Part shown: piece after piece, positions 8,124-16,736 of the stretch
Position numbering within the stretch: the stretch's first letter is position 1
How the letters are laid out: each line of letters opens with the position of its first letter
DNA from: Streptomyces sp. P9-A2
Lineage (GTDB): Bacteria > Actinomycetota > Actinomycetes > Streptomycetales > Streptomycetaceae
Reading direction: 5' to 3'
Assembly: GCF_036634175.1 (NCBI RefSeq)
Contig: NZ_JAZIFX010000001.1
Coordinates: forward strand, 3,286,001 to 3,350,000
DNA: 64,000 nt
Made by a program: the position numbers and the translations under genes
Notes under the pieces: model-generated
The model's input: the letters and a program-made list of their open reading frames with translations, nothing else
What the model was told of the DNA's origin: nothing
The model's database searches: none

Positions 8124-10703
8124 CTACTCCGTGGCGATCGCGTTCAGGACGTTCATCCGGCCCGCCCGGAACGCCGGGACCAGCGCCGCGAACAGCCCCA
8201 CGAACGCCGAACCGATGAACACACCGATGATCGTCGGCCACGGGATCTCGAGGACCTTCAGGCCCTCCAGCTCGAGGAGCTGCTGGGCGGTGGCGCCCCA
8301 GCCCATGCCGAGTCCCAGACCCAGCAGGGCACCGAAGAGGGCGATGACGACCGACTCCAGACGGATCATGCGGCGCAGCTGGCGGCGGGAGAGGCCGATG
8401 GCCCGCATCAGGCCGATCTCCCTCGTCCGCTCGACCACCGACAGGGCCAGGGTGTTCACCACGCCCAGGATCGCGACGACGATCGCCAGGGCCAGCAGGC
8501 CGTAGATCATGTTCAGCAGCTGGCCGATCTGGTCCTTGAGCGCTTCCTTGTAGTCGGTCTGGTCGCGCACGGTGTACTGCGGATAGTCGTGCAGCGAGTC
8601 CTTCAGCGCCGTGTACGCGGCCTCCTGCTGCCCCTCCTTCGCCGTGGCGAAGAGCAGCGTGTCCAGCGGCATCCGGTCGGCCGGGACGTACTTCGCGAGG
8701 GTGTCGATCGACGTGTACATCGCACCCGCGTCGACCACGGCGTCACTGCTGGTGATCGCCCGGACGGTCAGTGTGCCGGTCGACCCGTCCCTGAACGCGA
8801 TGTCGACCGTCGATCCGAGGCTGATGCCGTGGTCCTCGGCGAACTTCTCGTGGACGGACATCGAGTCGGGCCGGTAGGCGTCGGAGAGCTTCCCCTGCAC
8901 CGTCTCGACCCGCAGGTCGGTGGCGTACGTCGGGTCGGCCGCCGTGATCGCCGTGTCCTCGAGCGTCTTGCCGTCGGGCGTGGTGAAGTCCGCCTCGGTC
9001 CACTTGTACTCGGTGACGCGCTCCAGCTCGGGGGTGTCCCGCACCGCCTTCACCGCCTGCGGGGTGATCAGCTGACCGCTGTCGGACTGGATGATGAAGT
9101 CCGTGCCGACGGTCTTGTCGAGCTCGTCGGTGGCGGAGGCCACCATGGACGAGCCGACCACCGACAGGCATGCCACCAGGGCCAGCCCGATCATCAACGC
9201 GGCGCCGGTGGCGCCGGTGCGGCGCGGGTTGCGCAGCGCGTTGCGCTCGGCCATCCGCCCCACGGGACCGAAGGCCCGCAGCACGACGACGCCCAGGACC
9301 CGGACCACACCGCTCGCGAGCAGCGGGCCGATGAGCACGAACCCGACCAGCGACAGCACCACACCCAGGCCCAGCCACATCGAGCCCTCCGTGGCCTTGT
9401 CCGCCACCGAGGTGAGGTACAGCGCGAACGCGCCGGCCGCGGTCAGGAGCGTGCCGATGCCGCCCCGGATCCAGCCGGCCCTGGCGTCCGCGGGCGCACC
9501 CGCGTCGCGCAGCGCGGCCATCGGGGAGATCTTCCCGGCCCGCCGCGCGGGCAGGTAGGCGGCCAGGACGGTGACGACGACACCGAGGAACAGTCCGATC
9601 GCCGGAGTCGTCCAGGCGACCGTGAGGTCGTCCGTGGACAGTTCCATGCCGATCGAGCCCATGAGCTTCATCAGCCCGACCGCGAGCCCGACACCCGCGG
9701 CCACCCCGAGCACCGAACCGACGACGCCGAGGAGCAGCGCCTCGATCAGCACCGAGCGGTTGACCTGCTTGCGGGAGGAGCCGATGGCCCGCATCAGGCC
9801 GATCTCCCGGGTGCGCTGGGCGACCAGCATGGAGAACGTGTTGATGATCAGGAAGATGCCGACGAGGAACGCGATCCCGGCGAAGCCGAGCATCGCGTAC
9901 TTCATGACGCTCATGAAGCCCTCGACGTCCTGCTGCCCGGCCTCCGCGCTCTCCTCCGCGGTCAGCACCTTGTAGTCGCCGCCCAGAGCGGCCGTGACGT
10001 TCTTCTTCAGCTGTGCGTCACTGACGCCGTCGGCGGCCGTGGCGTTGACGTTGGTGAAGACGCCGCTCTCACCGAGGAGGGCCTGCTGGGCGGTCTTCGT
10101 GTCCAGGAAGAAGATCGCGGCACCGGGGTTGGTGACGGACCAGTCGGCGATGCCGGAGATCTTCGCGGTGTGCGTGCCGACCACGCTGATCACGCCGATC
10201 TCGTCACCGAGCTCCAGGCCGTGCTTGTCGGCGGTGTCGGCGTCGACGAGGATCTGGTCGGGGCCCTGGGGCTCCGCACCGGAGGTGATCTTCATGGTGC
10301 GGGCGTCGTTGGCGGTCCAGTTGCCGACGATGGTCGGCCCGCCGCTGGTGGGCGAGAGGCTCTCCTTGTCGGCGTCGACGACGGTCAGCGAGGTGGAGTG
10401 CAGCGCCCCCTCCGCCGACTTCACGCCCTCCACGTCCCGCACCTCGGCGAGTACGGAGGCCGGTACGGTCGGCGGCTTGCCGTTGTCGGAGGTGGTCTCG
10501 CCGCCGTCGGAAGCGTCCTTGGCGCTGACCGTGACGTCCGACGCCGTGGCCGCGAACAGCTTGTCGAACGTCGTGGACATCGTGTCCGTGAACACGAGCG
10601 TCCCGCACACGAACGCCACCGACAGCAGCACCGCCACCGCCGACAGCGCCATCCGCCCCTTGTGCGCGAAGAAGTTGCGCATCGAGGTCTTCAGCACGGT
10701 CAT
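8124..10703 (-). CDS. ABC transporter permease, FtsX/MacB type, two repeated halves
   Basis: 859 residues. One N-terminal transmembrane helix (about residues 17-38) is followed by a large extracytoplasmic domain (about 40-260), then three helices, a linker, a second single helix, a second extracytoplasmic domain and three more helices. This is the duplicated 2 x (1+3) FtsX arrangement of actinobacterial lipoprotein or antimicrobial-peptide exporters. The coupling motif with ERTREIGLMRAIG-type sequence appears in both halves (QRTREIGLMRAIGSS and ERTREIGLMRAIGLS). Its ATG overlaps the stop of the ATPase gene. The substrate is unknown. Confidence 0.93.
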   Translation of the reverse strand: MTVLKTSMRNFFAHKGRMALSAVAVLLSVAFVCGTLVFTDTMSTTFDKLFAATASDVTVSAKDASDGGETTSDNGKPPTVPASVLAEVRDVEGVKSAEGALHSTSLTVVDADKESLSPTSGGPTIVGNWTANDARTMKITSGAEPQGPDQILVDADTADKHGLELGDEIGVISVVGTHTAKISGIADWSVTNPGAAIFFLDTKTAQQALLGESGVFTNVNATAADGVSDAQLKKNVTAALGGDYKVLTAEESAEAGQQDVEGFMSVMKYAMLGFAGIAFLVGIFLIINTFSMLVAQRTREIGLMRAIGSSRKQVNRSVLIEALLLGVVGSVLGVAAGVGLAVGLMKLMGSIGMELSTDDLTVAWTTPAIGLFLGVVVTVLAAYLPARRAGKISPMAALRDAGAPADARAGWIRGGIGTLLTAAGAFALYLTSVADKATEGSMWLGLGVVLSLVGFVLIGPLLASGVVRVLGVVVLRAFGPVGRMAERNALRNPRRTGATGAALMIGLALVACLSVVGSSMVASATDELDKTVGTDFIIQSDSGQLITPQAVKAVRDTPELERVTEYKWTEADFTTPDGKTLEDTAITAADPTYATDLRVETVQGKLSDAYRPDSMSVHEKFAEDHGISLGSTVDIAFRDGSTGTLTVRAITSSDAVVDAGAMYTSIDTLAKYVPADRMPLDTLLFATAKEGQQEAAYTALKDSLHDYPQYTVRDQTDYKEALKDQIGQLLNMIYGLLALAIVVAILGVVNTLALSVVERTREIGLMRAIGLSRRQLRRMIRLESVVIALFGALLGLGLGMGWGATAQQLLELEGLKVLEIPWPTIIGVFIGSAFVGLFAALVPAFRAGRMNVLNAIATE

Positions 10704-11488
10704 GACGTACGCCCCCGGGCGTCGAAGTCCTTCATGCGGTCCAGGACCTGCTCGGCCGTCGGCTTGTGCATCTCGTCGACGATGCGGCCGTCCGCGAGGT
10801 ACAGCACCCGGTCCGCGTAGGAGGCGGCGACCGGGTCGTGCGTGACCATCACGATGGTCTGGCCCAGCTCGTCGACCGAGCGGCGCAGGAAGCCGAGCAC
10901 CTCGGCACCCGCGCGCGAGTCGAGGTTTCCGGTCGGCTCGTCACCGAAGATGATCTCCGGCCGGGCCGCCAGCGCCCGCGCCACGGCGACGCGCTGCTGC
11001 TGCCCGCCGGACAGCTGGGTGGGCCGGTGCTTCAGCCGGTCGGACAGGCCGACGGTCTCCACCACCCGGTCCAGCCACGGCTGGTCCGGCTTACGGCCGG
11101 CGATGTCCATGGGAAGCGTGATGTTCTCGATGGCGTTGAGCGTCGGCAGCAGGTTGAACGCCTGGAAGATGAACCCGATCCGGTCCCGGCGCAGCCGCGT
11201 GAGCTTCTTGTCCTTCAGCCCGGTGATCTCGGTCTCGTCCAGGTAGATCTGCCCGCCGGTGACGGTGTCGAGCCCGGCCAGGCAGTGCATCAGCGTGGAC
11301 TTGCCGGACCCCGACGGGCCCATGATCGCGGTGAACCGGCCGCGGGCGATGTCCACGTCGACGTGGTCCAGGGCGACGACGCGGGTCTCACCGGACCCGT
11401 ACGCCTTCACGACCTGCCGCGCCCGCGCGGCAACGGCCGTACGCCCACCAGTTCCTTCGTGCTGGGGAATGGTCACAGCCGATGTCAC
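10700..11488 (-). CDS. ABC transporter ATP-binding protein, MacB/LolD type
   Basis: 262 residues from GTG 11488 with AGGAGA seven bases upstream. Walker A GPSGSGKST, Q-loop FQAFNLLPTLNAIEN, signature LSGGQQQRVAVARAL, Walker B IIFGDEPTGNLDS and H-loop VMVTHDP are all intact. The TGNLDS sequence is typical of MacB/LolD-class ATPases that pair with FtsX-like permeases, as the next gene is. The pair probably works as mechanotransmission exporter or substrate extractor at the membrane. No two-component genes flank it. Confidence 0.95.
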   Translation of the reverse strand: MTSAVTIPQHEGTGGRTAVAARARQVVKAYGSGETRVVALDHVDVDIARGRFTAIMGPSGSGKSTLMHCLAGLDTVTGGQIYLDETEITGLKDKKLTRLRRDRIGFIFQAFNLLPTLNAIENITLPMDIAGRKPDQPWLDRVVETVGLSDRLKHRPTQLSGGQQQRVAVARALAARPEIIFGDEPTGNLDSRAGAEVLGFLRRSVDELGQTIVMVTHDPVAASYADRVLYLADGRIVDEMHKPTAEQVLDRMKDFDARGRTS

Positions 11489-11858
11489 GGTAAGTCTCCT
11501 ATGTCGGTCAGCAGATGGGAAAGCGGTGCCCGTGCGACCGCCTCCATACCCGGTGGCCGCTTCGTGCGCGTTCGTTCGACGTGATGAAGTCTGGCGGCGG
11601 GGAAGGCCGAGCGCCCTGGTGTCCAGCGCAGTCTTCTCCTGGGGAAAACCCCACCCCCGATGGTGTGTTCCGCCGCCCCCCAGCGGCGTAAAGCCAGGTT
11701 AAGGACCGACCCCGCCCCTTCTCGTCCTCCGCCAGTACGAGCCCTCCCCGAGCCGTAGTACGGAGGTACCCCTAAGGGCTCTCCACCGTCAGGCGGAGCA
11801 CTTCTCAGGGTCGCCTCGTCCTGAGGTCCCGGTCAGCTTCCACCCTCCCGCCGCGTGA
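11489..11858. other. Intergenic region upstream of the ABC exporter
   Basis: This stretch should carry the leftward promoter of the ABC operon. The six-frame translations contain only short compositionally biased frames. A CCCCTAAGGGCTC-type segment near 11769 is unexceptional. I cannot place -35/-10 boxes with confidence. Confidence 0.4.
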
Positions 11859-11876
11859 GGGTCAAGTGCGGGGCCG

Positions 11877-12002
11877 GTCACCACCCTGGACAACCCGGCC
11901 TCGATGACCGTCCTCACCCGCGACGCCTTCGTCCACGTGGCGAACACCACCGTCGGCAACCGCCCGGGAGCGCGCCGCATCCGCCGCCGGCTCGCGCCCT
12001 GA
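11877..12002 (+). pseudogene. Possible C-terminal gene remnant
   Basis: A short frame (41 codons) reads VTTLDNPASMTVLTRDAF and continues with a basic C-terminus before TGA. Codon usage is typical of Streptomyces coding DNA (G/C third positions), but the frame is closed by TGA at 11856 and has no ribosome binding site. A terminator-like hairpin follows directly, as would be expected at a gene end. I do not recognise the family, and a chance frame is possible. Confidence 0.3.
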
Positions 12003-12026
12003 CACGGCGTCGGCCCCCGACGCGCG

Positions 12027-12067
12027 GTCGGGCCCGGCCGGGACACATCTGTCCGACCGGGCCCGGC
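12027..12067. terminator. Long hairpin downstream of the deaminase-SUKH fusion gene
   Basis: Arms of about 17 nt (GTCGGGCCCGGCCGGGACA and TGTCCGACCGGGCCCGGC) pair with one bulge and one mismatch around a 4-nt loop. It lies 45 nt past the stop of the leftward gene at 12111. Confidence 0.65.
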
Positions 12068-12110
12068 TCCTCACCTCCGCGTGAGCGTCCGCGTCAACGG
12101 CGGCGGGTAC

Positions 12111-14726
12111 TCACAGCAGTCCGTCCCACATCTGCTCCAGCAGCACCGACCACCAGCTCTCCGGCGAACCGAGCGCCGCGGGATCCAGCGCCGCCAGCTG
12201 CATCTGGAAGTCGACGGTCCAGCGGCCCGCCTGCTCCTGGTTCAACCCGAACCTCAGCCGCCACATCCGCCCCAGCAACGCCAGGCAGCGGGCGAACTCC
12301 GGCAGCCCCGTGTTCACGAACTGCGGCGGTACCGGCACCCCCCCCGGCCCCGCCTCCACCGGCACCGCGACGATGTTCGCCGTGCCGTACTGCACACAGA
12401 CCGCCTTGCCGAAGTCGCTGCCCATGACGAGGTACGAGCCCGCGTCCAAGGCCGGCTGCACACCCCGCTCCGCGGCCAGCTCCGCCAGCGTCGGCACCGG
12501 ACGCCCCGGCTGGGCCTGCGCCCAGAAGAACGGACCCATGTCCAGCGGCAGTCCGGCGACCACCAGCGTGTGCGCCACGACCGGCGGCACACCCTGCCGG
12601 GACACCGCCTGCTGCTCGAACCGGAACACCCCCGTCCCGAACGCCCCCGCCAGCTCCTGCCCGATGACCTCCGGCGGAACCGGCGGAACCGGATGCACCG
12701 GCGTCAGCGGCGCGCGCACCGGCGCCGGGCGGGCCGGCCCGTCCGCCACCTGATGCAACTCACCCTGATGAAGGAGCAGTTGCTGCATTCCCTGCTGACG
12801 GCTTGCCTGATCGGTGCCGTACGGCGCGATGTTCGTGATCCGTGCCTGCGGCCACTGCTCCCGGATCATCCGCGCACAGTACGCACCCGGAAGCTCGCAC
12901 GACTCCAACTCCGTGTGCAGTTCCAGCACCTGGTCCGGCGGCACGTTCATCGCACGCAGCTCGTGGAAGATCTGCCACTCCGGGTGCGGCGTGCCCGGCG
13001 CCGAACGCCGGATCAACTGCTGCTCGGAACCGTCCTGCGCGCGGTAGCGCAGCACGGCCTGATAGCCGGGGCCGACCGTCGGCTGCCCGACCGGCTGCGG
13101 CGGATAGCCGTACGCCGACGGTCCGCCGAGCCCGGGTACGCCGAGCCCGGGTACGCCCGGCGGCACCGCACCCGGCATCCCGCCGGGCATCCCGGGTGGT
13201 CCGGGAAGCGGAGGCACACCCGGGCCACCGGGGGCCGCCGGCGGCGGCGGCACACCGGGCCCCCCGATCGCGGGGCCCCCCAGCACGGTCTCCGCGTGAT
13301 GCACGGTGCCCCGCCCGCCCGCCGGAGCACCGGGAGCACCGGGAGCACCGGGAGCACCGGAAATACCGGGAATACCAGGGGCAGCCGGAGTCCCCGGGGC
13401 ACCGGGGACACCAGGTGCACCGGGCGGGCCCGGAGGCTGGGGCGCACCGGCACCCGGCCGGCCGGGGCCGGCGAACATCGTCTGTGCGTGATGGACACCA
13501 CCGGGCGGTGTACCCGGCGCGGGCGGAGCGCCGGGCGGAGGCGTCGGGGCACCGGGCGGGGGCGGGCCGCCCGTCGAACCTCCCGGGCCTGCCGGGCTGT
13601 CGAAACCGCCGATGCCGTTGGACCCCGGGGACGACATCATCTGCGTCGGTACGTACCCGCCCGCCGGAGCGCCCTGCCCGCCGGGGCCCGACGGGGGCGA
13701 CGACGGAGGCGGCGGCGCACTCCCCGGGCGCACGCCCGGCGTACCCGGGGCACCGGGCGGAGGAGGCGTCGTCGGGCCCGAGGGGCGGCGCGGCGGAGCC
13801 GCCTTGCTGGTCGCGGCATCGGCGATGTCCGCGGCGCTCAATGCCGCCGGGGTCTGCGGCCCGCCCGGCGCACCATGCGGAGTCCGCGGCGCGTCCGCGT
13901 CCGGGAACGCCGGTGTCAGCGCCGTCGGCGGCAGCCGGCTGCCCCCCGACATCAGCGCCGTCGGAGCGTTCGAAGCCGATACCGGTGGAGGCGGCGTGTC
14001 GTCGTCGGACTGGCTCAGCGGCGGAGCGAAAACGGTGACCGGAAGCGGCACCGAACCGTCCTCGCCGGCGTCGGCGTTCGTGTCCGTACCGGCCCACGGT
14101 GTCGCCCCGTCCGGTCCACCCGGAGTGCCCGCGCCGGCCCCCGCCGGGGAGTCACCCCCGGCAGCAGGCCAGGCAGTACCACTCCCGGGCGCCACCGGCG
14201 CACCCGGCGCGCCCGGCACCGGGGCCCCGGAATCACCCGCACCGGAGCCGCCGGACGCACTGGACGCACTGGACGCACTGGACGCACTGGACGCACCCAC
14301 CGAACCGGCCGTACCCGCCGAACCGCCCGACGTCTCCCCGCGCCGGTCCGGAATCCCCAGCCGGTCCGCCGCCTCCTGCAACCACTCCGGCGGACTCAGC
14401 AGGAACGACGTCTGATTCAGATCCACCCGCGCCGGAGCCGCCGGCGCCGGTTCGGCCGCCGCGTCCGTACGGGCGTACTCCTCCTCGTACCGGCGGATCA
14501 CCTCGCCCACCGGCAGGGCGGGCCACAGCGTCGCCTCGCCACTGTCCCGGGCGATCACCAGCCGCTGCGCGCCGCCGTCCGAACGGGGCCCGTCCGCGCG
14601 GTCCTCCGCCCACACCACGAAGCCGAGGCCGAACTCCCGTACCCGCACCTCACGGTGCTGATACGACGGCACATCCCCGTTGACCCACTCCTCCGCACGC
14701 TCCTGCGCCTGCGCGAACGTCACCAT
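12111..14726 (-). CDS. Imm35/YrhB-like + Pro/Gly linker + deaminase-like + SUKH-4 fusion protein
   Basis: 871 residues from ATG 14726 (GAGG eight bases upstream). Domains by eye: residues 1-85 resemble the YrhB/Imm35 immunity family (TFAQAQERAEEWVN, FVVWAED). About 90-550 is a collagen-like Pro/Gly/Ala linker with many GAPGAP-type triplets. About 555-680 is a nucleic-acid deaminase-like domain with a candidate zinc site H581-P-E583 plus C610 and C617 in ELESCELPGAYCARM. Residues 684-871 match the SUKH-4 immunity family (VMGSDFGKAVCVQYGT, WRLRFGLNQEQAG, ending WWSVLLEQM). The Cys pair is spaced CX6C, not the common PCxxC. No signal peptide or T7/RHS carrier is visible, so it should stay in the cytoplasm. 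It is followed nine bases downstream of the WHH-SUKH gene. Confidence 0.8.
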   Translation of the reverse strand: MVTFAQAQERAEEWVNGDVPSYQHREVRVREFGLGFVVWAEDRADGPRSDGGAQRLVIARDSGEATLWPALPVGEVIRRYEEEYARTDAAAEPAPAAPARVDLNQTSFLLSPPEWLQEAADRLGIPDRRGETSGGSAGTAGSVGASSASSASSASSASGGSGAGDSGAPVPGAPGAPVAPGSGTAWPAAGGDSPAGAGAGTPGGPDGATPWAGTDTNADAGEDGSVPLPVTVFAPPLSQSDDDTPPPPVSASNAPTALMSGGSRLPPTALTPAFPDADAPRTPHGAPGGPQTPAALSAADIADAATSKAAPPRRPSGPTTPPPPGAPGTPGVRPGSAPPPPSSPPSGPGGQGAPAGGYVPTQMMSSPGSNGIGGFDSPAGPGGSTGGPPPPGAPTPPPGAPPAPGTPPGGVHHAQTMFAGPGRPGAGAPQPPGPPGAPGVPGAPGTPAAPGIPGISGAPGAPGAPGAPAGGRGTVHHAETVLGGPAIGGPGVPPPPAAPGGPGVPPLPGPPGMPGGMPGAVPPGVPGLGVPGLGGPSAYGYPPQPVGQPTVGPGYQAVLRYRAQDGSEQQLIRRSAPGTPHPEWQIFHELRAMNVPPDQVLELHTELESCELPGAYCARMIREQWPQARITNIAPYGTDQASRQQGMQQLLLHQGELHQVADGPARPAPVRAPLTPVHPVPPVPPEVIGQELAGAFGTGVFRFEQQAVSRQGVPPVVAHTLVVAGLPLDMGPFFWAQAQPGRPVPTLAELAAERGVQPALDAGSYLVMGSDFGKAVCVQYGTANIVAVPVEAGPGGVPVPPQFVNTGLPEFARCLALLGRMWRLRFGLNQEQAGRWTVDFQMQLAALDPAALGSPESWWSVLLEQMWDGLL

Positions 14727-14735
14727 CGCCGGACC

Positions 14736-15722
14736 TCACTCCCCCGCAACAACCGGAACGACCTGCGCGAAGCCGCCGTCCACCATCAGATTCGCCACCG
14801 TCTCCAGCTCCGGCGGCGACCCCGCCAGACGGGCCAGGAACGCGTCGAAGTCGTCCCCGCACGGCAGCAGCAGCCGCTCCACCCGCTCCGCCGGCGGCCA
14901 CGACGGATCCACGTCCCGCGCGTCGTCGTAGGCGCAGAACCACACCGAACCCGTCCGGTCGCCCCGCACCTTCACCGCCAGCAGACCGCCCTGGACGAAA
15001 CCGACGCCCAGATAGTCCTTGGTGAGGTGATCACGCAGACACTTGTTGACGTACACCAGGTCGTTGACCGCGGCCTCGTCCCGCACCGTGAAGAACGGCT
15101 GGTCGATCAGCAGGCCCAGTTCGGCGTCCAGCGCCGTACCCACCGGCGCGCAACCGCCCGCCGCCTTCAGGAACGACCGGTACGCGCCGGGCAGCCGGTA
15201 GCCGAGATCCTCCTCGACGTTCAGCACCTGGGCCTCGCTCACCGCCGGCCCCGACTTCGGCAGCCGGAAATGCGCCGGGCGCGTCTCCTGCAGCGGCCGC
15301 GTGCCCCGCTTCTCCTGATCCACGCCCGACGTCACCACACCACCGTGGTGCCGCAGCAGTGCCTTCACCTCGACCGGCACCAGCTCCAGCCGCCGCGACG
15401 CCACCGCGTGATGCCACGTCCAGCCGTGCGGCGTCGCCACCGCCGGCACCGTGCCCCACAGCTCATGACCGGTCGCCGCGAGCGCCGCGTTCGCCGACAC
15501 GTAGTCCGTCAGCCGCAGCTCGTCGACACCGAATCCCTCCGGCGGCTCCGCGATCTCCACCGCCGCACGCGCGTACGGCGAGAAATCGGGGTAACCGCGC
15601 TCGTCCACCCGTACCCCTCTCGGGTGACGGGCCGCCCGCACCGGATCCGGGAAGTGCACGACCTGCCCGGAATAGGCCGCATTCGGCGGCACGGCTCTCT
15701 GCCCGAGCCGACCTGTCGTCAT
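14736..15722 (-). CDS. WHH-type nuclease-like domain fused to a SMI1/KNR4 (SUKH) domain
   Basis: About 328 residues; ATG 15722 has AGGGGG upstream, whereas an in-frame start at 15743 does not. The N-terminal part resembles the WHH branch of the HNH/EndoVII toxin nucleases: ERGYPDFSPYA (about 41-51), GWTWHHAVASRRLELVP (100-116) with W103-H104-H105, and HHGG (125-128). The His usually following LVP in this family appears as Lys120, so catalysis may be lost. From about residue 165 (VSEAQVLNVEEDLGYRLPGAYRSFLKAAGG) it is a typical SUKH/SMI1 domain. A toxin-immunity fusion without an export signal could be an inactive or self-neutralised nuclease. It is co-directional with the deaminase-SUKH-4 gene, nine bases apart. 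Confidence 0.8.
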   Translation of the reverse strand: MTTGRLGQRAVPPNAAYSGQVVHFPDPVRAARHPRGVRVDERGYPDFSPYARAAVEIAEPPEGFGVDELRLTDYVSANAALAATGHELWGTVPAVATPHGWTWHHAVASRRLELVPVEVKALLRHHGGVVTSGVDQEKRGTRPLQETRPAHFRLPKSGPAVSEAQVLNVEEDLGYRLPGAYRSFLKAAGGCAPVGTALDAELGLLIDQPFFTVRDEAAVNDLVYVNKCLRDHLTKDYLGVGFVQGGLLAVKVRGDRTGSVWFCAYDDARDVDPSWPPAERVERLLLPCGDDFDAFLARLAGSPPELETVANLMVDGGFAQVVPVVAGE

Positions 15723-16076
15723 GGCGGTTGCCCCCTGCGGCACTCTGGACGGCCCGCACCGACCACCATCGGGTCGTTACGGAACGTATTCGACTGTCAC
15801 GTCTGTTTCGACTGCTTACCGCCGCCCTTCCCGCCGACGCCCCGCACGCCGTTCGCACGGATCACCGCAGGAATCGCGACACCAACAGCCTATGCGGTAC
15901 GACGGCAGCGGTCACCGGCCACCGGCCGCTCGCCCCTCCGGTTCCGTGACCAAACGTCACCCTCCCGTGACAGCACGCCCAAACCTGGGCGTGTCGCCGC
16001 GCCCCAGCTTCCCCATCAGCCACGCCATTTGGCACCCTGTGACCTTCCGGGGGATGCACAGGAGGGGAATGCGATC
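15723..16076. promoter_or_regulatory. Divergent promoter region between the two toxin/immunity operons
   Basis: 354 bp with no gene. Two inverted repeats are visible near the rightward gene: GTGAC-CAAAC-GTCAC at 15946-15960 and ACGCCCA-AACC-TGGGCGT at 15975-15992. Either could be an operator; neither has T runs. A GGAGGGG ribosome binding site for the rightward deaminase lies at about 16061-16067. Confidence 0.5.
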
Positions 16077-16595
16077 ATGAACATGACTCAAACAGGGGCG
16101 CCGGCAGGTCACGCCGCCGACCCCCGCACCGGCGACCCCCGCATCGGCTGGAGCAGCACCGACACCGCCCGCACCCCCCTCCTCCGCCACCGCCGCGACG
16201 GCATCCTGCCCACCATCGCCGCCGCCCTCTCCGTCCGCGGCGCCACCCTCACCGGCACCGCCGCCCGCGGCGACACACCACCCGACCTGCACCCCCTCGT
16301 CCAGGACCTCCTCGACACCCTCACCAGCGGCCAACGCGACCGCTTCACCGGCCGCTGCGCCGAGACGATCCTCATCTCCCGGCACCTCACCACCGCCGAC
16401 GCCACACGCAGCAAACGCGCCGCACGCAAACCCATGACCAACGGCGAAGCACGCAAAGCGCTCAAACACACCAAACTCACCGCCCGACACATCCGCGAGG
16501 ACGGCGACCCCCTCCACGGCACCTACGCCGCACCCTGCCGCGCCTGCACCACCCTCGCCACCCATTTCGGCGTCCGCATCGTCAACCCCGGATGA
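16077..16595 (+). CDS. YwqJ-related deaminase-like protein
   Basis: 172 residues from ATG 16077, with GGAGGGG upstream. The C-terminal half carries the two zinc-binding motifs of the cytidine-deaminase fold as found in the YwqJ-related toxin family: GRCAE (C94-A-E96) and APCRACT (P153-C154-x-x-C157), with the helix ILISRHLT between. The expected reaction is deamination of a nucleic-acid or nucleotide base. The N-terminal 35 residues are low complexity. There is no signal peptide, WXG or RHS carrier. The SUKH-3 gene 141 bp downstream is its likely immunity partner. Confidence 0.85.
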   Translation: MNMTQTGAPAGHAADPRTGDPRIGWSSTDTARTPLLRHRRDGILPTIAAALSVRGATLTGTAARGDTPPDLHPLVQDLLDTLTSGQRDRFTGRCAETILISRHLTTADATRSKRAARKPMTNGEARKALKHTKLTARHIREDGDPLHGTYAAPCRACTTLATHFGVRIVNPG

Positions 16596-16736
16596 CCCCG
16601 GACAACCCCGAACCGGTGAGCGATTCCGTACACCCCACCCGTACCGACCCCTGACGCCCACCCGCCCCCGACCACCACCCGGCCGGCCACCCCCTCACCC
16701 TCCACCGGCCGCACCACCACGACGAACGAACGGCAG

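Noticed and set aside
7762..8241. Minus-strand frame between the DUF98-like gene and the ABC permease
   Set aside because: Gly/Arg/Pro-rich, spans tandem repeats and a terminator hairpin, no ribosome binding site.
13300..13470. Collagen-like short plus-strand frame with GAPGAP repeats
   Set aside because: It arises because the linker repeat GGX reads as similar repeats on both strands; no start signal.
12081..16076. Long plus-strand frame running into the YwqJ-like gene
   Set aside because: Upstream of 16077 it is an Arg/His/Pro-rich shadow of the two leftward genes; a proper ribosome binding site occurs only before 16077.
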